A stretch of 64,000 bases of DNA from Paenibacillus timonensis (GTDB lineage: Bacteria; Bacillota; Bacilli; Paenibacillales; Paenibacillaceae), in NCBI RefSeq assembly GCF_009725205.1, contig NZ_WNZY01000005.1, forward strand, positions 124,001 to 188,000, read 5' to 3'. The translations under genes were made by a program, and so were the position numbers. Positions 8,114 through 16,532 of this stretch are shown here, piece by piece. Each line of letters starts with the position of its first letter. The first letter of the stretch is position 1. The notes under the pieces were generated by a model. That model had not been told where the DNA came from. It saw only the letters and a program-made list of their open reading frames with translations, and made no database searches.

Positions 8114-8509
8114 ATGAGTACAAAAGTAGCAATTATCGCAAGCAATGGTGGTTTGTTTGATGCGTATAAAGTTTTTAATATCGCAACAGCTTCTGCGGCA
8201 ACGGATGCCGAAGTGGCGATTTTCTTCACATTTGAAGGCTTGAATTTAATCCATAAACAGGCACATCATCAACTGCCGTTACCTGCAGGAGCCGAACATT
8301 TGGCGGAAGGCTTTAAGAATGCGAACATTCCGACCATTCCTCAGCTGGTGGAAATGGCACAGGAGATGGGCGTGAAGATCATAGCTTGTCAAATGACGAT
8401 GGATGTCATGAATCTGAAGAAAGAGGATTTTATTGAAGGGATTGAAGTTGGCGGTGCCGTCACGTTCCTGGATTTCGCTAAGGATGCCAATGTCAGTCTG
8501 ACTTTCTAA
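8114..8509 (+). CDS. DsrE/DsrF-like sulfur-relay protein (YrkE-like)
   Basis: This 131-residue protein starts at ATG 8114, preceded by TGGAGGTTATTTAC; a longer frame from 8027 overlaps the previous gene and lacks a ribosome-binding site. The fold signature is a DsrE-type Rossmann-like domain: VAIIASNGGLFDA at the start, AIFFTFEGL in the middle, and the conserved Cys of the DsrE2 type in ACQMTMDVM (C92), which can hold a persulfide. It most likely exchanges sulfur with the adjacent TusA proteins in the cytosol. It is 19 nt downstream of the TusA-rhodanese gene, in the same operon. Confidence 0.88.
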   Translation: MSTKVAIIASNGGLFDAYKVFNIATASAATDAEVAIFFTFEGLNLIHKQAHHQLPLPAGAEHLAEGFKNANIPTIPQLVEMAQEMGVKIIACQMTMDVMNLKKEDFIEGIEVGGAVTFLDFAKDANVSLTF

Positions 8510-8526
8510 CCTAAGGAGGAACCAAG

Positions 8527-9678
8527 TTGAATACAACTGCAAACCCATTAACTCTGATGACAGCCAAGGAATTGACACGGATCGTTCTGGCGAAGGAAGA
8601 GCTCTTTATTCTGGATGTACGCAATGAGAATGACTTTAACGACTGGAAGATTGAAGGCGACAGTATCGATATCATCAACATTCCCTATTTTGATCTTCTA
8701 GATGGTGTGGATGAGGCTCTTGATCAAATTCCTGATGGCAAAAAACTGCTGGTAGTTTGTGCGAAAGAAGGTTCATCCAAGTTTGTAGCAGAACAGATTG
8801 TAGAGGCCGGGCGCTCTAACGTGCATTATCTGGAAGGCGGAATGAAAACCTGGAGTGAATATCTGGAACCGGTGAAGATCGGGGATTTGAAGGACGGAGG
8901 TTCTTTGATTCAATTTGTCCGGATCGGTAAGGGATGTCTGTCTTATATGGTTATCTCCAAAGGGGAAGCCGCCGTTATTGATACGCTTCGTATGACCGAT
9001 GTATTTGAACAGTTCGCCAAGAAGCAGGGGGCTCAAATCAAACATACGCTTGACACCCATTTGCACGCCGACCACATTTCAGGCGGTCGTAAGTTGGCGG
9101 AACAAACCGGCGCGACTTATTGGCTCCCACCTAAAGATGCGACGGAGGTCACCTTTAATTATGAGGAACTGGAAGAAGGCCGTCACATTACGATAGGTTC
9201 TACGACAATCCGGATTCAACCGGTGTACTCGCCTGGACATACCATTGGAAGCACTTCGTTTATTATTGATGACCAATATTTGCTTACAGGGGATATCTTG
9301 TTCATCGAATCAATCGGACGCCCTGATCTGGCAGGAAAGGCGGAGGATTGGGTTGGCGACTTACGCAATACGCTTTATAGCCGTTATAAAGAGCTTTCGC
9401 AGGATTTGATCGTTTTGCCCGCACACTTCGGTAAAGTCACCGAGTTGGGCGAAGGTGGACGGGTTATGACCAAACTGGCGGAATTGTACCGCAAAAACCC
9501 CGGGTTGAACATTCAACAAGAGGACGATTTCCGGTGTACAGTCACCGAGAACCTACCGCCGCAACCCCATGCTTATCAGGAAATCCGCCAAACCAACATG
9601 GGGAAAATGACACCTAGTGAGGACGAGCAACGCGAAATGGAAATTGGACCGAATCGCTGCGCCGTGCATGACAAATAA
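8527..9678 (+). CDS. rhodanese-MBL persulfide dioxygenase-like protein (CstB/YrkH-like)
   Basis: This 383-residue protein begins at TTG 8527, with AAGGAGG 7 nt upstream. Residues about 10-115 form a rhodanese domain (active-site C78 in VVCAKEG). Residues about 120-345 form a metallo-beta-lactamase domain of the ETHE1/CstB type with DTHLHADH (177-183), SPGHT (H238) and [15 protein letters not shown] (D256). The expected reaction is oxidation of a low-molecular-weight or protein persulfide to sulfite with O2, which TauE would then export. Staphylococcal CstB has the reverse order (MBL first, then rhodanese-type domains). Here a single rhodanese is N-terminal. Confidence 0.88.
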   Translation: MNTTANPLTLMTAKELTRIVLAKEELFILDVRNENDFNDWKIEGDSIDIINIPYFDLLDGVDEALDQIPDGKKLLVVCAKEGSSKFVAEQIVEAGRSNVHYLEGGMKTWSEYLEPVKIGDLKDGGSLIQFVRIGKGCLSYMVISKGEAAVIDTLRMTDVFEQFAKKQGAQIKHTLDTHLHADHISGGRKLAEQTGATYWLPPKDATEVTFNYEELEEGRHITIGSTTIRIQPVYSPGHTIGSTSFIIDDQYLLTGDILFIESIGRPDLAGKAEDWVGDLRNTLYSRYKELSQDLIVLPAHFGKVTELGEGGRVMTKLAELYRKNPGLNIQQEDDFRCTVTENLPPQPHAYQEIRQTNMGKMTPSEDEQREMEIGPNRCAVHDK

Positions 9679-9697
9679 GAGGAGGCTATCATTCATT

Positions 9698-9925
9698 ATG
9701 TTAATAGATATTTTAGTTGATACAAAAGGGATGGCTTGCCCCATGCCGATTGTAAAAGCGAAGAAAGCATTAGACGGGCTGCAGTCCGGTCAAGTCATGG
9801 AGGTCCAGTCGACGGACAAAGGTTCCGTCAATGACTTCCAAGCTTGGGTCAAGCAAACGAAACATGAACTTCTAATGCATGAAGAAGAAAATGGGGTTTA
9901 TAAGTTTTTTGTAAAAAAGGTGTAG
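9698..9925 (+). CDS. TusA-like sulfur carrier (YrkI-like)
   Basis: This 75-residue stand-alone TusA/SirA domain begins at ATG 9698, with GAGGAGG 11 nt upstream; a longer frame starting inside the previous gene is a shadow. The CPMP motif (C14) follows VDTKGMA, as in TusA. It is close in sequence to the TusA half of the first gene of the operon (both have CPMPIVK.KKA and GQV.EVQ.TDKGS), which suggests duplication. It probably shuttles sulfur to or from the rhodanese/MBL protein just upstream. Confidence 0.9.
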   Translation: MLIDILVDTKGMACPMPIVKAKKALDGLQSGQVMEVQSTDKGSVNDFQAWVKQTKHELLMHEEENGVYKFFVKKV

Positions 9926-9950
9926 GAATTAAACAGAAAGGAGGAGGAGG

Positions 9951-10739
9951 ATGGACCCCTTGCTCATGATCATCATGGTCCTGCTTGGCCTCGTTGGTTC
10001 ATTTTTTTCAGGACTGCTCGGAATTGGAGGAGCCATCATTAATTACCCCTTACTGCTATATGTACCCTCCATGCTTGGGGTTGCCCAATTTAGTGCACAT
10101 GAGGTCGCATCCATTAGCATGTTCCAAGTTTTCTTCGCATCGCTTGCCGGCGTGCTGGCTTACCGGAAGAAGAGTAAGACGGGCCCCTCCTTCGTTCATC
10201 GAAGACTCGTTCTTTATATGGGAATCAGTATTTTGGCAGGCAGTTTAATTGGCGGTTTTACCTCAGGACACCTGGATGGAAACATCATCAATCTGATTTA
10301 TGGGGTATTAGCCGTGATCGCGGTAATTCTGATGCTCATTCCAGGTAGAGGAACGGAAGAAATGAGAGATGAGCTTCAATTTAATCTCTTTATCGCGATG
10401 ATATCTGCCTTTTTAGTCGGTATTATATCCGGAATTGTTGGTGCAGGAGGCGCTTTTATTCTGATACCGATCATGTTAACCGTTCTTCGCATTCCAACTC
10501 GTACAACGATTGCTTCATCACTTGCGATTGTATTTATCTCGGCAATAGGCGGAGTCATCGGTAAAATCACGGGGGGCGCCATCCCCGTATGGCCAACCCT
10601 GTTTACAGTCATTGGCAGCTTGATTGGCGCCCCCTTGGGGTCTAGGGTCAGTACTAAAATGAACGTGAAGCTCCTCAGATATGGCTTAGTAGTACTTATT
10701 GGTATAACAGCCATTAAGGTCTGGTCGACGATTCTATAG
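9951..10739 (+). CDS. TauE/SafE-family exporter, probably sulfite (YrkJ-like)
   Basis: This 262-residue integral membrane protein has about eight hydrophobic helices and the two internally repeated glycine-rich motifs of the TauE/SafE family (GLLGIGGAIINYPLL near residue 21 and GIVGAGGAFILIPIML near residue 157). Members export sulfite or sulfonates. In this operon it would remove the sulfite made by the persulfide dioxygenase. The start follows GAAAGGAGGAGG. It is the last gene before the cstR promoter. Confidence 0.88.
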   Translation: MDPLLMIIMVLLGLVGSFFSGLLGIGGAIINYPLLLYVPSMLGVAQFSAHEVASISMFQVFFASLAGVLAYRKKSKTGPSFVHRRLVLYMGISILAGSLIGGFTSGHLDGNIINLIYGVLAVIAVILMLIPGRGTEEMRDELQFNLFIAMISAFLVGIISGIVGAGGAFILIPIMLTVLRIPTRTTIASSLAIVFISAIGGVIGKITGGAIPVWPTLFTVIGSLIGAPLGSRVSTKMNVKLLRYGLVVLIGITAIKVWSTIL

Positions 10740-10787
10740 CTCGAAAGAATTCACTTCATCCCATGTGTACTTTTCTATCCCGTGCTC

Positions 10788-10810
10788 TATACTATACCTA
10801 TACAGGTATT
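10788..10810 (+). promoter_or_regulatory. cstR promoter element and CstR-type operator 2
   Basis: TATACT (10788-10793) is a plausible -10. The operator TATACC-TATACA-GGTATT (10793-10810) overlaps it and differs from operators 1 and 3 in a few core/right-arm bases. This placement predicts autoregulation of cstR and the two rhodanese genes behind it. No good -35 is visible. Confidence 0.75.
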
Positions 10811-10833
10811 GTTTGAATGAGGAGATGGAGATC

Positions 10834-11103
10834 ATGGAATATAAATATCCAGAAGACATCAAAACACGTTTACGGCGAATTGAAGGACAAGTTCGAGGTG
10901 TGCTGAGGTTAATGGATGAAGGCAAACCTTGCAAGGAGGTAGTTGCTCAACTTTCTGCAATTCGGAACGCCTCTGACCGAGCCCTGGCTCAAATTGTAGC
11001 GGACAATCTCCAACAGTGTATTCTTGCCGATCAGGCCAATGGCAGCCATGACCCTAGTAAAATGGTTAAAGAGGCCGTAGAGCTGCTTGTTAAAAGCAGA
11101 TAG
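10834..11103 (+). CDS. cstR: CsoR-family persulfide-sensing repressor CstR (YrkD-like)
   Basis: This 89-residue all-helical repressor starts at ATG 10834, with GAGGAG 9 nt upstream. The CsoR signature TRLRRIEGQVRG is at 11-22. Two cysteines, C33 and C62, have the 29-residue spacing of CstR (C31/C60). The His that completes the Cu(I) site in true CsoR is Asn58 here (VADNLQQC), so a thiol/persulfide sensor is favoured over a copper sensor. Persulfide crosslinking of the two Cys would release DNA. It lies inside its predicted regulon, with an operator directly upstream. Confidence 0.9.
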   Translation: MEYKYPEDIKTRLRRIEGQVRGVLRLMDEGKPCKEVVAQLSAIRNASDRALAQIVADNLQQCILADQANGSHDPSKMVKEAVELLVKSR

Positions 11104-11149
11104 TAGATAAATTGAAACAGAAGAAGATATCAGGAGGCTGGAATATAAA

Positions 11150-11458
11150 ATGGCATTTAAAGCAACAACTCCAAACGAAGTGGCAGAGCGTCTTAACAAA
11201 GGGGAAACCTTGTCTTTACTCGATGTCCGTGAACAGGACGAATGGATGGAAGGTCATGTAGCCGGAGCTAAACACATTCCTCTGGGTGAACTGGATTTAA
11301 GACTCAACGAACTCGACCCGAACCATGAAATGATCGTCATTTGCCGCAGCGGAAATCGCAGCAGAATGGCGTGTGAGTTTCTAAGTGAAAGAGGATTTCA
11401 TGTTGTTAACATGACGGGTGGGTTAAACGCGTGGACCAGCAATCTGGTTCGAGATTAA
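11150..11458 (+). CDS. single-domain rhodanese
   Basis: This 102-residue cytosolic rhodanese has the active-site loop CRSGNRS (C65) and the CH2-type motifs LLDVREQDEW and GHVAGAKHIPLGEL. It transfers sulfane sulfur from donors to acceptors such as the TusA proteins. It starts 46 nt after cstR, with AGGAGG before the ATG, and should share the cstR promoter. It closely resembles the rhodanese half of the TusA-rhodanese fusion upstream. Confidence 0.9.
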   Translation: MAFKATTPNEVAERLNKGETLSLLDVREQDEWMEGHVAGAKHIPLGELDLRLNELDPNHEMIVICRSGNRSRMACEFLSERGFHVVNMTGGLNAWTSNLVRD

Positions 11459-11479
11459 TGGCAGGCAGGTGAAGAACAA

Positions 11480-11851
11480 GTGAATTATCTATTTTATGCA
11501 ATCCTATTCCTATTCGTTCTCTGGATGCTCTATAGACAGTTTGCCCCCGTAAAGGGATTGCGAACTTTATCTGCCGAGCAGTTCCAAAGCGAATCCAAAG
11601 GCAAGAAAGTGATAGACGTTCGGGAGATTCATGAATATAAGCGCGGGCATATTAAAGGAGCAATCAATATTCCTTTAAGTCAGCTCCAGCAGCGAATGGG
11701 TGAGATTACTAAAGATCAAGCGGTTTATGTTTATTGTCAGAGCGGAATGCGGAGCAAACAAGCCGCCAAGTTGCTCGGACGTCATGGAATCAAGGAAGTC
11801 GCGGATCTTCGCGGCGGAATCATGTCATGGAGCGGACCCACCCAAAAATAA
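11480..11851 (+). CDS. membrane-anchored rhodanese
   Basis: This 123-residue protein begins at GTG 11480, with AGGTG 8 nt upstream. One N-terminal transmembrane helix (about 3-20) is followed by a rhodanese domain with active site CQSGMRS (C86), like the YqhL-type proteins of Bacillales. Positive residues after the helix suggest the domain faces the cytosol. It is the last gene of the cstR unit, ending in a strong terminator. Confidence 0.85.
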   Translation: MNYLFYAILFLFVLWMLYRQFAPVKGLRTLSAEQFQSESKGKKVIDVREIHEYKRGHIKGAINIPLSQLQQRMGEITKDQAVYVYCQSGMRSKQAAKLLGRHGIKEVADLRGGIMSWSGPTQK

Positions 11852-11897
11852 TGATTCAACAGAGTAGTTAGTCAGCCAGAACTAAGGTAGATAAGAG

Positions 11898-11931
11898 AGA
11901 ACGAAAGGGAGTCCTTTCGTTCTGTTTTTTT
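11898..11931 (+). terminator. terminator of the cstR-rhodanese unit
   Basis: AGAACGAAAGG-gagt-CCTTTCGTTCT, a perfect 11-bp stem, followed by GTTTTTTT. Confidence 0.95.
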
Positions 11932-11986
11932 ATCATTTCTTAACCTAGGAACGAGAAAATGACCATGAAAGCGAGGAGGGGACACT

Positions 11987-12652
11987 TTGTATACGATTCA
12001 GGTCGGTTCATTCGTATTGAATGGGCAAATATTGTTGCTTTTCGCGTTCGGTGCGGCAGGATGGACTGCTCTCTGGAGTTATGAGCGAAGAATGAAATGG
12101 GATCATGAGCTGGCGGACGTTTCAATTCAAGCGTTCCTGATCTGGTTGTTGGTTTGGAAAGGAAGTCTTTTGTTATGGGAGCCCGCGTCGGTGATTCGGC
12201 AGCCCTTATCGATCGTTTATTTTGATGGTGGAGTCAAGGGACGGTGGGCTGCCTCTTTATCCGTTACAGGCTATCTTCTTTACCACCTAATCAAAAGGAA
12301 AATATCTTTTCTTAAGGTTGCTGAAGCAGCAACGATTTATCTGTTGGCCGGGTTAACGGTTTACGATCTTGGATTGGCATGGTTTATACCGGAGCAAAAA
12401 CTGATATTTCTGGCCACTTCCACCTTGTCCCTCTTGATTGTGCTCTCCTTCCAATTCACTAAAGGACAGATCCTTTGGACGAGATTCGTAGAGAGAGGGT
12501 TATGGCTATGTATCGGTTTCATAGCGATTGGATTTCTGAATTCCAACAGAGTAACCGTTTTTCTGTCCTTCAACTTCCTCCAAATCGTTGGGATTGCGGC
12601 TGCAGGAGGGCTATATTTTATTTTATCGGTAATGAAAAGGAGGGCCCCCTAG
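11987..12652 (+). CDS. multi-pass membrane protein, Lgt-like fold
   Basis: This 221-residue, mostly hydrophobic protein has about seven helices and starts at TTG 11987, 7 nt after GAGGAGGGG. The N-terminal half (helix, then ALWSYERRMKWD, the KGSLLLWEP region and LSIVYFDGGVKGRW) is reminiscent of prolipoprotein diacylglyceryl transferase topology. The catalytic HGG and the Lgt signature RIGNFxN are absent, so it is probably not an active Lgt. Its stop is directly followed by the ccdA GTG start, and the next genes are ccdA and a ResA-like protein. A role beside extracytoplasmic thiol chemistry is likely, but this is inference. Confidence 0.6.
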   Translation: MYTIQVGSFVLNGQILLLFAFGAAGWTALWSYERRMKWDHELADVSIQAFLIWLLVWKGSLLLWEPASVIRQPLSIVYFDGGVKGRWAASLSVTGYLLYHLIKRKISFLKVAEAATIYLLAGLTVYDLGLAWFIPEQKLIFLATSTLSLLIVLSFQFTKGQILWTRFVERGLWLCIGFIAIGFLNSNRVTVFLSFNFLQIVGIAAAGGLYFILSVMKRRAP

Positions 12653-13378
12653 GTGGATCTATTGACGATGCTGATCGCTCTCGCAGCAGGCGCTCTTTCC
12701 TTTCTCTCGCCCTGCGTGTTTCCACTCATTCCAGCTTATATCTCCCATATCACCGGGTCATCGATTCAGAATAACAAAATGGAGGTGAACCGAAAACTTT
12801 TGTTGGAACGCTCCATCAGCTTCATCCTTGGCTTCAGTGTTGTCTTTATCGCGATGGGAGCGTCGGCGAGCATGGTTGGTCGAATTTTTGCAGAACAGAG
12901 GGAACTGGTACAAAAGGTGAGCGGGCTTCTCATCATCATGTTCGGGATGCAAATGATCGGGTGGTTGCAGCTTCGTTGGTTCATGTCGAATAAGTCCTGG
13001 GATACAGGGAAGATTCGAACGACGGGCGGCATCGTGCGATCTTTTCTAACGGGACTAGCCTTTGGTTCCGGCTGGACTCCCTGTGTTGGTCTCGCTTTGT
13101 CTTCCATCCTTCTGATGGCCGGTTCGTCGGAAACCCTCGGGATAGGGATATGGATGCTGGCTATTTATTCTTTAGGACTAGGTATCCCGTTCCTCATCCT
13201 CTCATGGGTGCTTACTTATTCAACCGGTATTATGAAGAAAATGAATAAGTATGTTCCTGTGCTTTCCAAAATCAACGGCTTTATCTTCCTGGGCCTTGGT
13301 CTGCTACTATTCACGGGCCAACTTCAGAAGATCAGCGCATGGCTCGCCAAATACACGCTATTCGATATTACACTATAA
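12653..13378 (+). CDS. ccdA: CcdA-type thiol-disulfide electron transfer membrane protein
   Basis: This 241-residue protein has about six helices and both CcdA/DsbD-beta cysteines in conserved settings: SPCVFPLIPAY (C21) and GWTPCVG. It passes reducing equivalents from cytosolic thioredoxin across the membrane to extracytoplasmic thioredoxin-like proteins such as the ResA-like protein encoded next. The GTG start at 12653 touches the previous stop codon, with AAAGGAGG upstream, so translation is probably coupled. Confidence 0.92.
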   Translation: MDLLTMLIALAAGALSFLSPCVFPLIPAYISHITGSSIQNNKMEVNRKLLLERSISFILGFSVVFIAMGASASMVGRIFAEQRELVQKVSGLLIIMFGMQMIGWLQLRWFMSNKSWDTGKIRTTGGIVRSFLTGLAFGSGWTPCVGLALSSILLMAGSSETLGIGIWMLAIYSLGLGIPFLILSWVLTYSTGIMKKMNKYVPVLSKINGFIFLGLGLLLFTGQLQKISAWLAKYTLFDITL

Positions 13379-13393
13379 AGAGGGGATAAGCGG

Positions 13394-13948
13394 ATGAAGA
13401 AAAACGGGTTGGCCATCCTTGTTCTAATTGGACTGATTGGTTATGGAGCATATGACTACGTAACTGGAGCGACGAAGGAAACAATAAGGCATCAATCGTC
13501 GGCAACGAACGAAAATCTGCCGATAGGAATTGAGAAGGGACAAAGGGCACCGAATTTCACGTTAAACGACTTAAACGGGAACCCGATTCAGTTGGCAGAT
13601 TACCGCGGGAAGAAGGTCCTGATTAACTTCTGGGCTTCATGGTGTCCGCCGTGTCGTGCTGAGATGCCGCATATGCAACAGTTTTACGAAGACTACCGGA
13701 AGGACACCGTCATTTTAGGGGTTAATTTGACATCAACCGAGGATAGCCCCAAAGACGTTAGGCCGTTCATCGAGGAATTCGGTTTAACGTTCCCCATAGT
13801 TATGGATGAAGAAGGGGCCCTCATGGCGGACTATACGGTGATTGCCTATCCCACCACATTTGTCCTCGATGAACAAGGAGTAATCCGTGAAATATTCCGC
13901 GGAGCCATCAACTACGAAATCATGCAAAAGACGGTCGATGCCTTTTAG
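13394..13948 (+). CDS. ResA/TlpA-like membrane-anchored thiol-disulfide oxidoreductase
   Basis: This 184-residue protein has one N-terminal membrane anchor (about 5-22) and an extracytoplasmic thioredoxin fold of the AhpC/TSA-TlpA type. The active site is WCPPC (83-87), with the cis-Pro segment AYPTTFV. It reduces disulfides outside the membrane using electrons from CcdA, encoded 15 nt upstream. Known members serve cytochrome c maturation or spore formation; here the sulfur-stress neighbourhood suggests repair of persulfidated or oxidised exported proteins. Confidence 0.88.
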   Translation: MKKNGLAILVLIGLIGYGAYDYVTGATKETIRHQSSATNENLPIGIEKGQRAPNFTLNDLNGNPIQLADYRGKKVLINFWASWCPPCRAEMPHMQQFYEDYRKDTVILGVNLTSTEDSPKDVRPFIEEFGLTFPIVMDEEGALMADYTVIAYPTTFVLDEQGVIREIFRGAINYEIMQKTVDAF

Positions 13949-14007
13949 AGGAATGGGGCAATCAGGATAGGACCATCCGTTCGTAAATGACTTATATAAG
14001 TTGGCAA

Positions 14008-14053
14008 TTGACAATGAGCTCCGACGATCTTAATATATACCTATAGGGGTATA
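14008..14053 (+). promoter_or_regulatory. trxA promoter and CstR-type operator 3
   Basis: TTGACA (14008-14013), a 17-nt spacer, then TAATAT (14031-14036). The operator TATACC-TATAGG-GGTATA (14036-14053) is identical in all 18 bases to operator 1 and sits in the same place relative to the -10. Confidence 0.85.
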
Positions 14054-14079
14054 TGTTTAAAAAAGAGGAGGAGAACTAT

Positions 14080-14403
14080 ATGGCAACCATGAAAGTGACT
14101 GACGCTACGATGGAACAGGTTGTTCAGAATAACAATCTGGTTCTAGTTGATTTTTGGGCACCTTGGTGCGGACCGTGCCGAATGATTGCACCCATTTTAG
14201 AGAATTTAGCCGAGAAGGTTGGTGATCAAGCGATTATTGCGAAGCTAAACGTGGATGAGAATCCGGTTGGGGCAACGAAATACAGAATCCAAGGCATCCC
14301 AACCTTAAAGCTGTTCCATAATGGAAAAGAAGTTGAAACCTTCGTTGGGGTACAACCGCTGGAACGCTTTACGGCAGCTATTACGAAATATGCTGCGAAC
14401 TAA
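14080..14403 (+). CDS. trxA: thioredoxin
   Basis: This 107-residue thioredoxin has active site WCGPC (29-33), the preceding VLVDFWAPW and the cis-Pro loop GIPTLKLF. ATG 14080 has GAGGAGGAG 7 nt upstream; an earlier ATG at 14053 falls inside the operator. Its own promoter carries a CstR-type operator, so this thioredoxin is predicted to be induced by persulfides. It could reduce persulfidated proteins and feed electrons to CcdA/ResA-like encoded just upstream. The host should also have a housekeeping trxA elsewhere. Confidence 0.93.
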   Translation: MATMKVTDATMEQVVQNNNLVLVDFWAPWCGPCRMIAPILENLAEKVGDQAIIAKLNVDENPVGATKYRIQGIPTLKLFHNGKEVETFVGVQPLERFTAAITKYAAN

Positions 14404-14415
14404 ACAAGATCAACT

Positions 14416-14449
14416 AAAGGCCAATCAGTTCTAAACTGATTGGCCTTTT
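14416..14449 (+). terminator. trxA terminator
   Basis: AAAGGCCAATCAGTT-cta-AACTGATTGGCCTTT, a perfect 15-bp stem followed by TCTTTA. Confidence 0.95.
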
Positions 14450-14666
14450 CTTTATACATTCCACTGCATTTCCCGTCATAACCGTTCTTTTTTACCTATA
14501 AATTTGCTCATTGGGCGGGATTTAAACGTCTTACCAAGCGCAATCGAGTTAGCTTATCAGTACTTAAAATACTTCCGGGATTTAGGAAATACCATCGTTT
14601 AATCTAAGCTTCGCAAGGTTAGGATAAGACAGAATACTTAACTTCGTGAAAGAAGGGACCTTCGAA

Positions 14667-15050
14667 ATGTTCCATTATACAGTCGAAACGATAAAAACGC
14701 CTGAACAAGCGATAGCGGAACTTACAAATCAACTGAAAGAAGAACAATTTGGCATCCTTTGGCAATTTAACATGAAGGACAAGCTTCATGAAAAGGGCGT
14801 CGAGTTGGACATCAACTATCATATCCTAGAAGTTTGTAATCCCGTAGAGGCGAAACGAGTGCTGACTGAAAATACATTAGTGGGTTATTTCCTTCCTTGT
14901 AAACTCGTTGTCTATCAGGAAAATGAAACAACCAAGATCGGGATGCCAAGACCATCGGCACTCATCGGACTTATTGAAAACAGTGAAATGATGAAGATCG
15001 CTTCAGACATTGAGAATAGACTTATTGCATGTGTGGAAAAGAGTAAGTAA
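14667..15050 (+). CDS. DUF302 protein
   Basis: This 127-residue protein starts at ATG 14667, with AGAAGGGA about 8 nt upstream (GTG 14646 is less likely). It has the DUF302 (TT1751-like) core pattern YHILEVCNP ... GYFLPCKLVVYQ ... TKIGMPRPSALIGL, with two conserved Cys in the ligand pocket region. DUF302 proteins are small cytosolic dimers of unsettled function, often found beside thiol, metal or sulfur-oxidation genes, which fits this location after trxA. Confidence 0.85.
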   Translation: MFHYTVETIKTPEQAIAELTNQLKEEQFGILWQFNMKDKLHEKGVELDINYHILEVCNPVEAKRVLTENTLVGYFLPCKLVVYQENETTKIGMPRPSALIGLIENSEMMKIASDIENRLIACVEKSK

Positions 15051-15156
15051 ACGGATCTCCACACAAAAACCACATACTTTCTACACGATTTCTATTTAAA
15101 ATAGGTATCACTTAAAAACGATATTTAGAAAATAATGAGAATTCGTAGGAGGGCTT

Positions 15157-16374
15157 ATGAAAAAATTAATTCAATTTGGAGTCGCCTTTTTAGCTTTGGC
15201 AATCGTGTTTACGGCTTGTACGAACTCTGGAAACAACAAGGCTGCCAAAGATGAGAACTCCGTCCAAACTAGTGGCATTACAACAGTTTCTGAGGGACTA
15301 CCCCAAATTCCATGGATTGCTTCTAAAAATACGACTCGGATCAATACGGATGATCCCATTCAGGCTGCAGTATTGATTTCACAGACACTTTGGATGGCAA
15401 CAAGCGAAGATAATCGGCCAGGAAGTGTCATTCTGACTTCCTTAGATAACTGGCAAAATGCGGTCCTTAGCGCCGATTTGATCCATCACCCTAATAATGG
15501 GCCCATCTTGTTCGTTAATCAGGACGGTATTCCGGAAGTTACCGCAAAAGAGATGAAAAGGCTAAAGCCCAAAGGCGTGGAAAGTAACAGGGGAGTTCAA
15601 GCGATCTTGGTAGGCGATCTCGATGATAAAGTTGCGAAACAGGTAAATGAGCTCGGGTTTAAAACGGATTTGGTTACTGCTGATAACCCTGCGGCTTTGG
15701 GTAAAGCCATTGATGCTTATTACGCAAAGATCGCAGGTGAAACTCCAGCCTCCGTCATTATAGGGTCCATGGATCGGCAAGAGTATACGATGCCTGCCAT
15801 AAATTGGATTGCGCATATGCCAGAGCCATTGCTGTATGTCAAGAAAGATGAAGTGCCCCTGGAGACGAAAGAAGCGCTGCAGCTCCGGGAAGGGAAGGCC
15901 AATATTTATATTTTGGGACCTGAATCCGTGATTTCATCCCAAGTTGAAAATGAATTAAAACAATTCGGCGCTACCCAACGCATTTCGGGCGAAGATCCAT
16001 ATACAAATGCGGTTGCTTTTGCCAAGTATAAAGATCCAAAATCCGGCTTTGGATGGGGAATCACAACACCGGGACATAACTTTTCATTTGTAAACAGTGA
16101 TTCACCGAATTTGGCCATAGCTGCAGCTCCATTTTCCCATTTAGGCAAACATGCTCCATTACTATGGACCAACAAAAATTCAATGCCTGAAAGTGTAATG
16201 TCCTATGTCATGTCTGTGCAACCGAAGTTCGAGAAGTCCCCGACGGAAGGTCCCTATAACCACGCATGGCTTACTGGGACGGTGTCCACGATTAGTGAAG
16301 CTGCCCAGGGGGAAATCGACTCGATGCTAGAAATCGTGGCCAAGACTTCAGGGGGAGGACATGGCAGTCACTAA
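15157..16374 (+). CDS. lipoprotein with cell-wall-binding-repeat-like (CWB2) domain
   Basis: This 405-residue protein has a lipoprotein signal ending in FTAC, so the mature protein is lipid-anchored at Cys21. The body has the rhythm of CWB2 repeats (PF04122): TRINTDDPIQAAVLIS ... SVILTSLDNW ... ILFV ... VQAILVGDL, and later ANIYILGPESVISSQVENEL with ISGEDPYTNAVAFAKY. The last residues are GGGHGSH. CWB2 modules bind cell-wall polymers in clostridia. Family assignment is by pattern recognition and no enzymatic motif is visible. It is a single gene with its own terminator. Confidence 0.65.
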   Translation: MKKLIQFGVAFLALAIVFTACTNSGNNKAAKDENSVQTSGITTVSEGLPQIPWIASKNTTRINTDDPIQAAVLISQTLWMATSEDNRPGSVILTSLDNWQNAVLSADLIHHPNNGPILFVNQDGIPEVTAKEMKRLKPKGVESNRGVQAILVGDLDDKVAKQVNELGFKTDLVTADNPAALGKAIDAYYAKIAGETPASVIIGSMDRQEYTMPAINWIAHMPEPLLYVKKDEVPLETKEALQLREGKANIYILGPESVISSQVENELKQFGATQRISGEDPYTNAVAFAKYKDPKSGFGWGITTPGHNFSFVNSDSPNLAIAAAPFSHLGKHAPLLWTNKNSMPESVMSYVMSVQPKFEKSPTEGPYNHAWLTGTVSTISEAAQGEIDSMLEIVAKTSGGGHGSH

Positions 16375-16397
16375 CCGATTTATATCTTTTTACATGG

Positions 16398-16426
16398 AAA
16401 AACGCGGTTCTATGAGCCGTGTTTTT
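16398..16426 (+). terminator. terminator after the CWB2-like lipoprotein
   Basis: AAAAACgCGG-ttctatgag-CCGtGTTTTT hairpin followed by CATTTTTT. Confidence 0.8.
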
Positions 16427-16532
16427 CATTTTTTAAAGTCCATATATTTCGCATGCTTTCTACACGGTTTCCACACAATTGACCTATACAATTGGATGTA
16501 TCAAATGAATTATTTATAAGGGAGGAATACAA

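Noticed and set aside
10834..11103. Copper-sensing CsoR as identity of the 89-aa repressor
   Set aside because: The copper-ligand His is Asn58 and the genes controlled are sulfurtransferases, so CstR is preferred.
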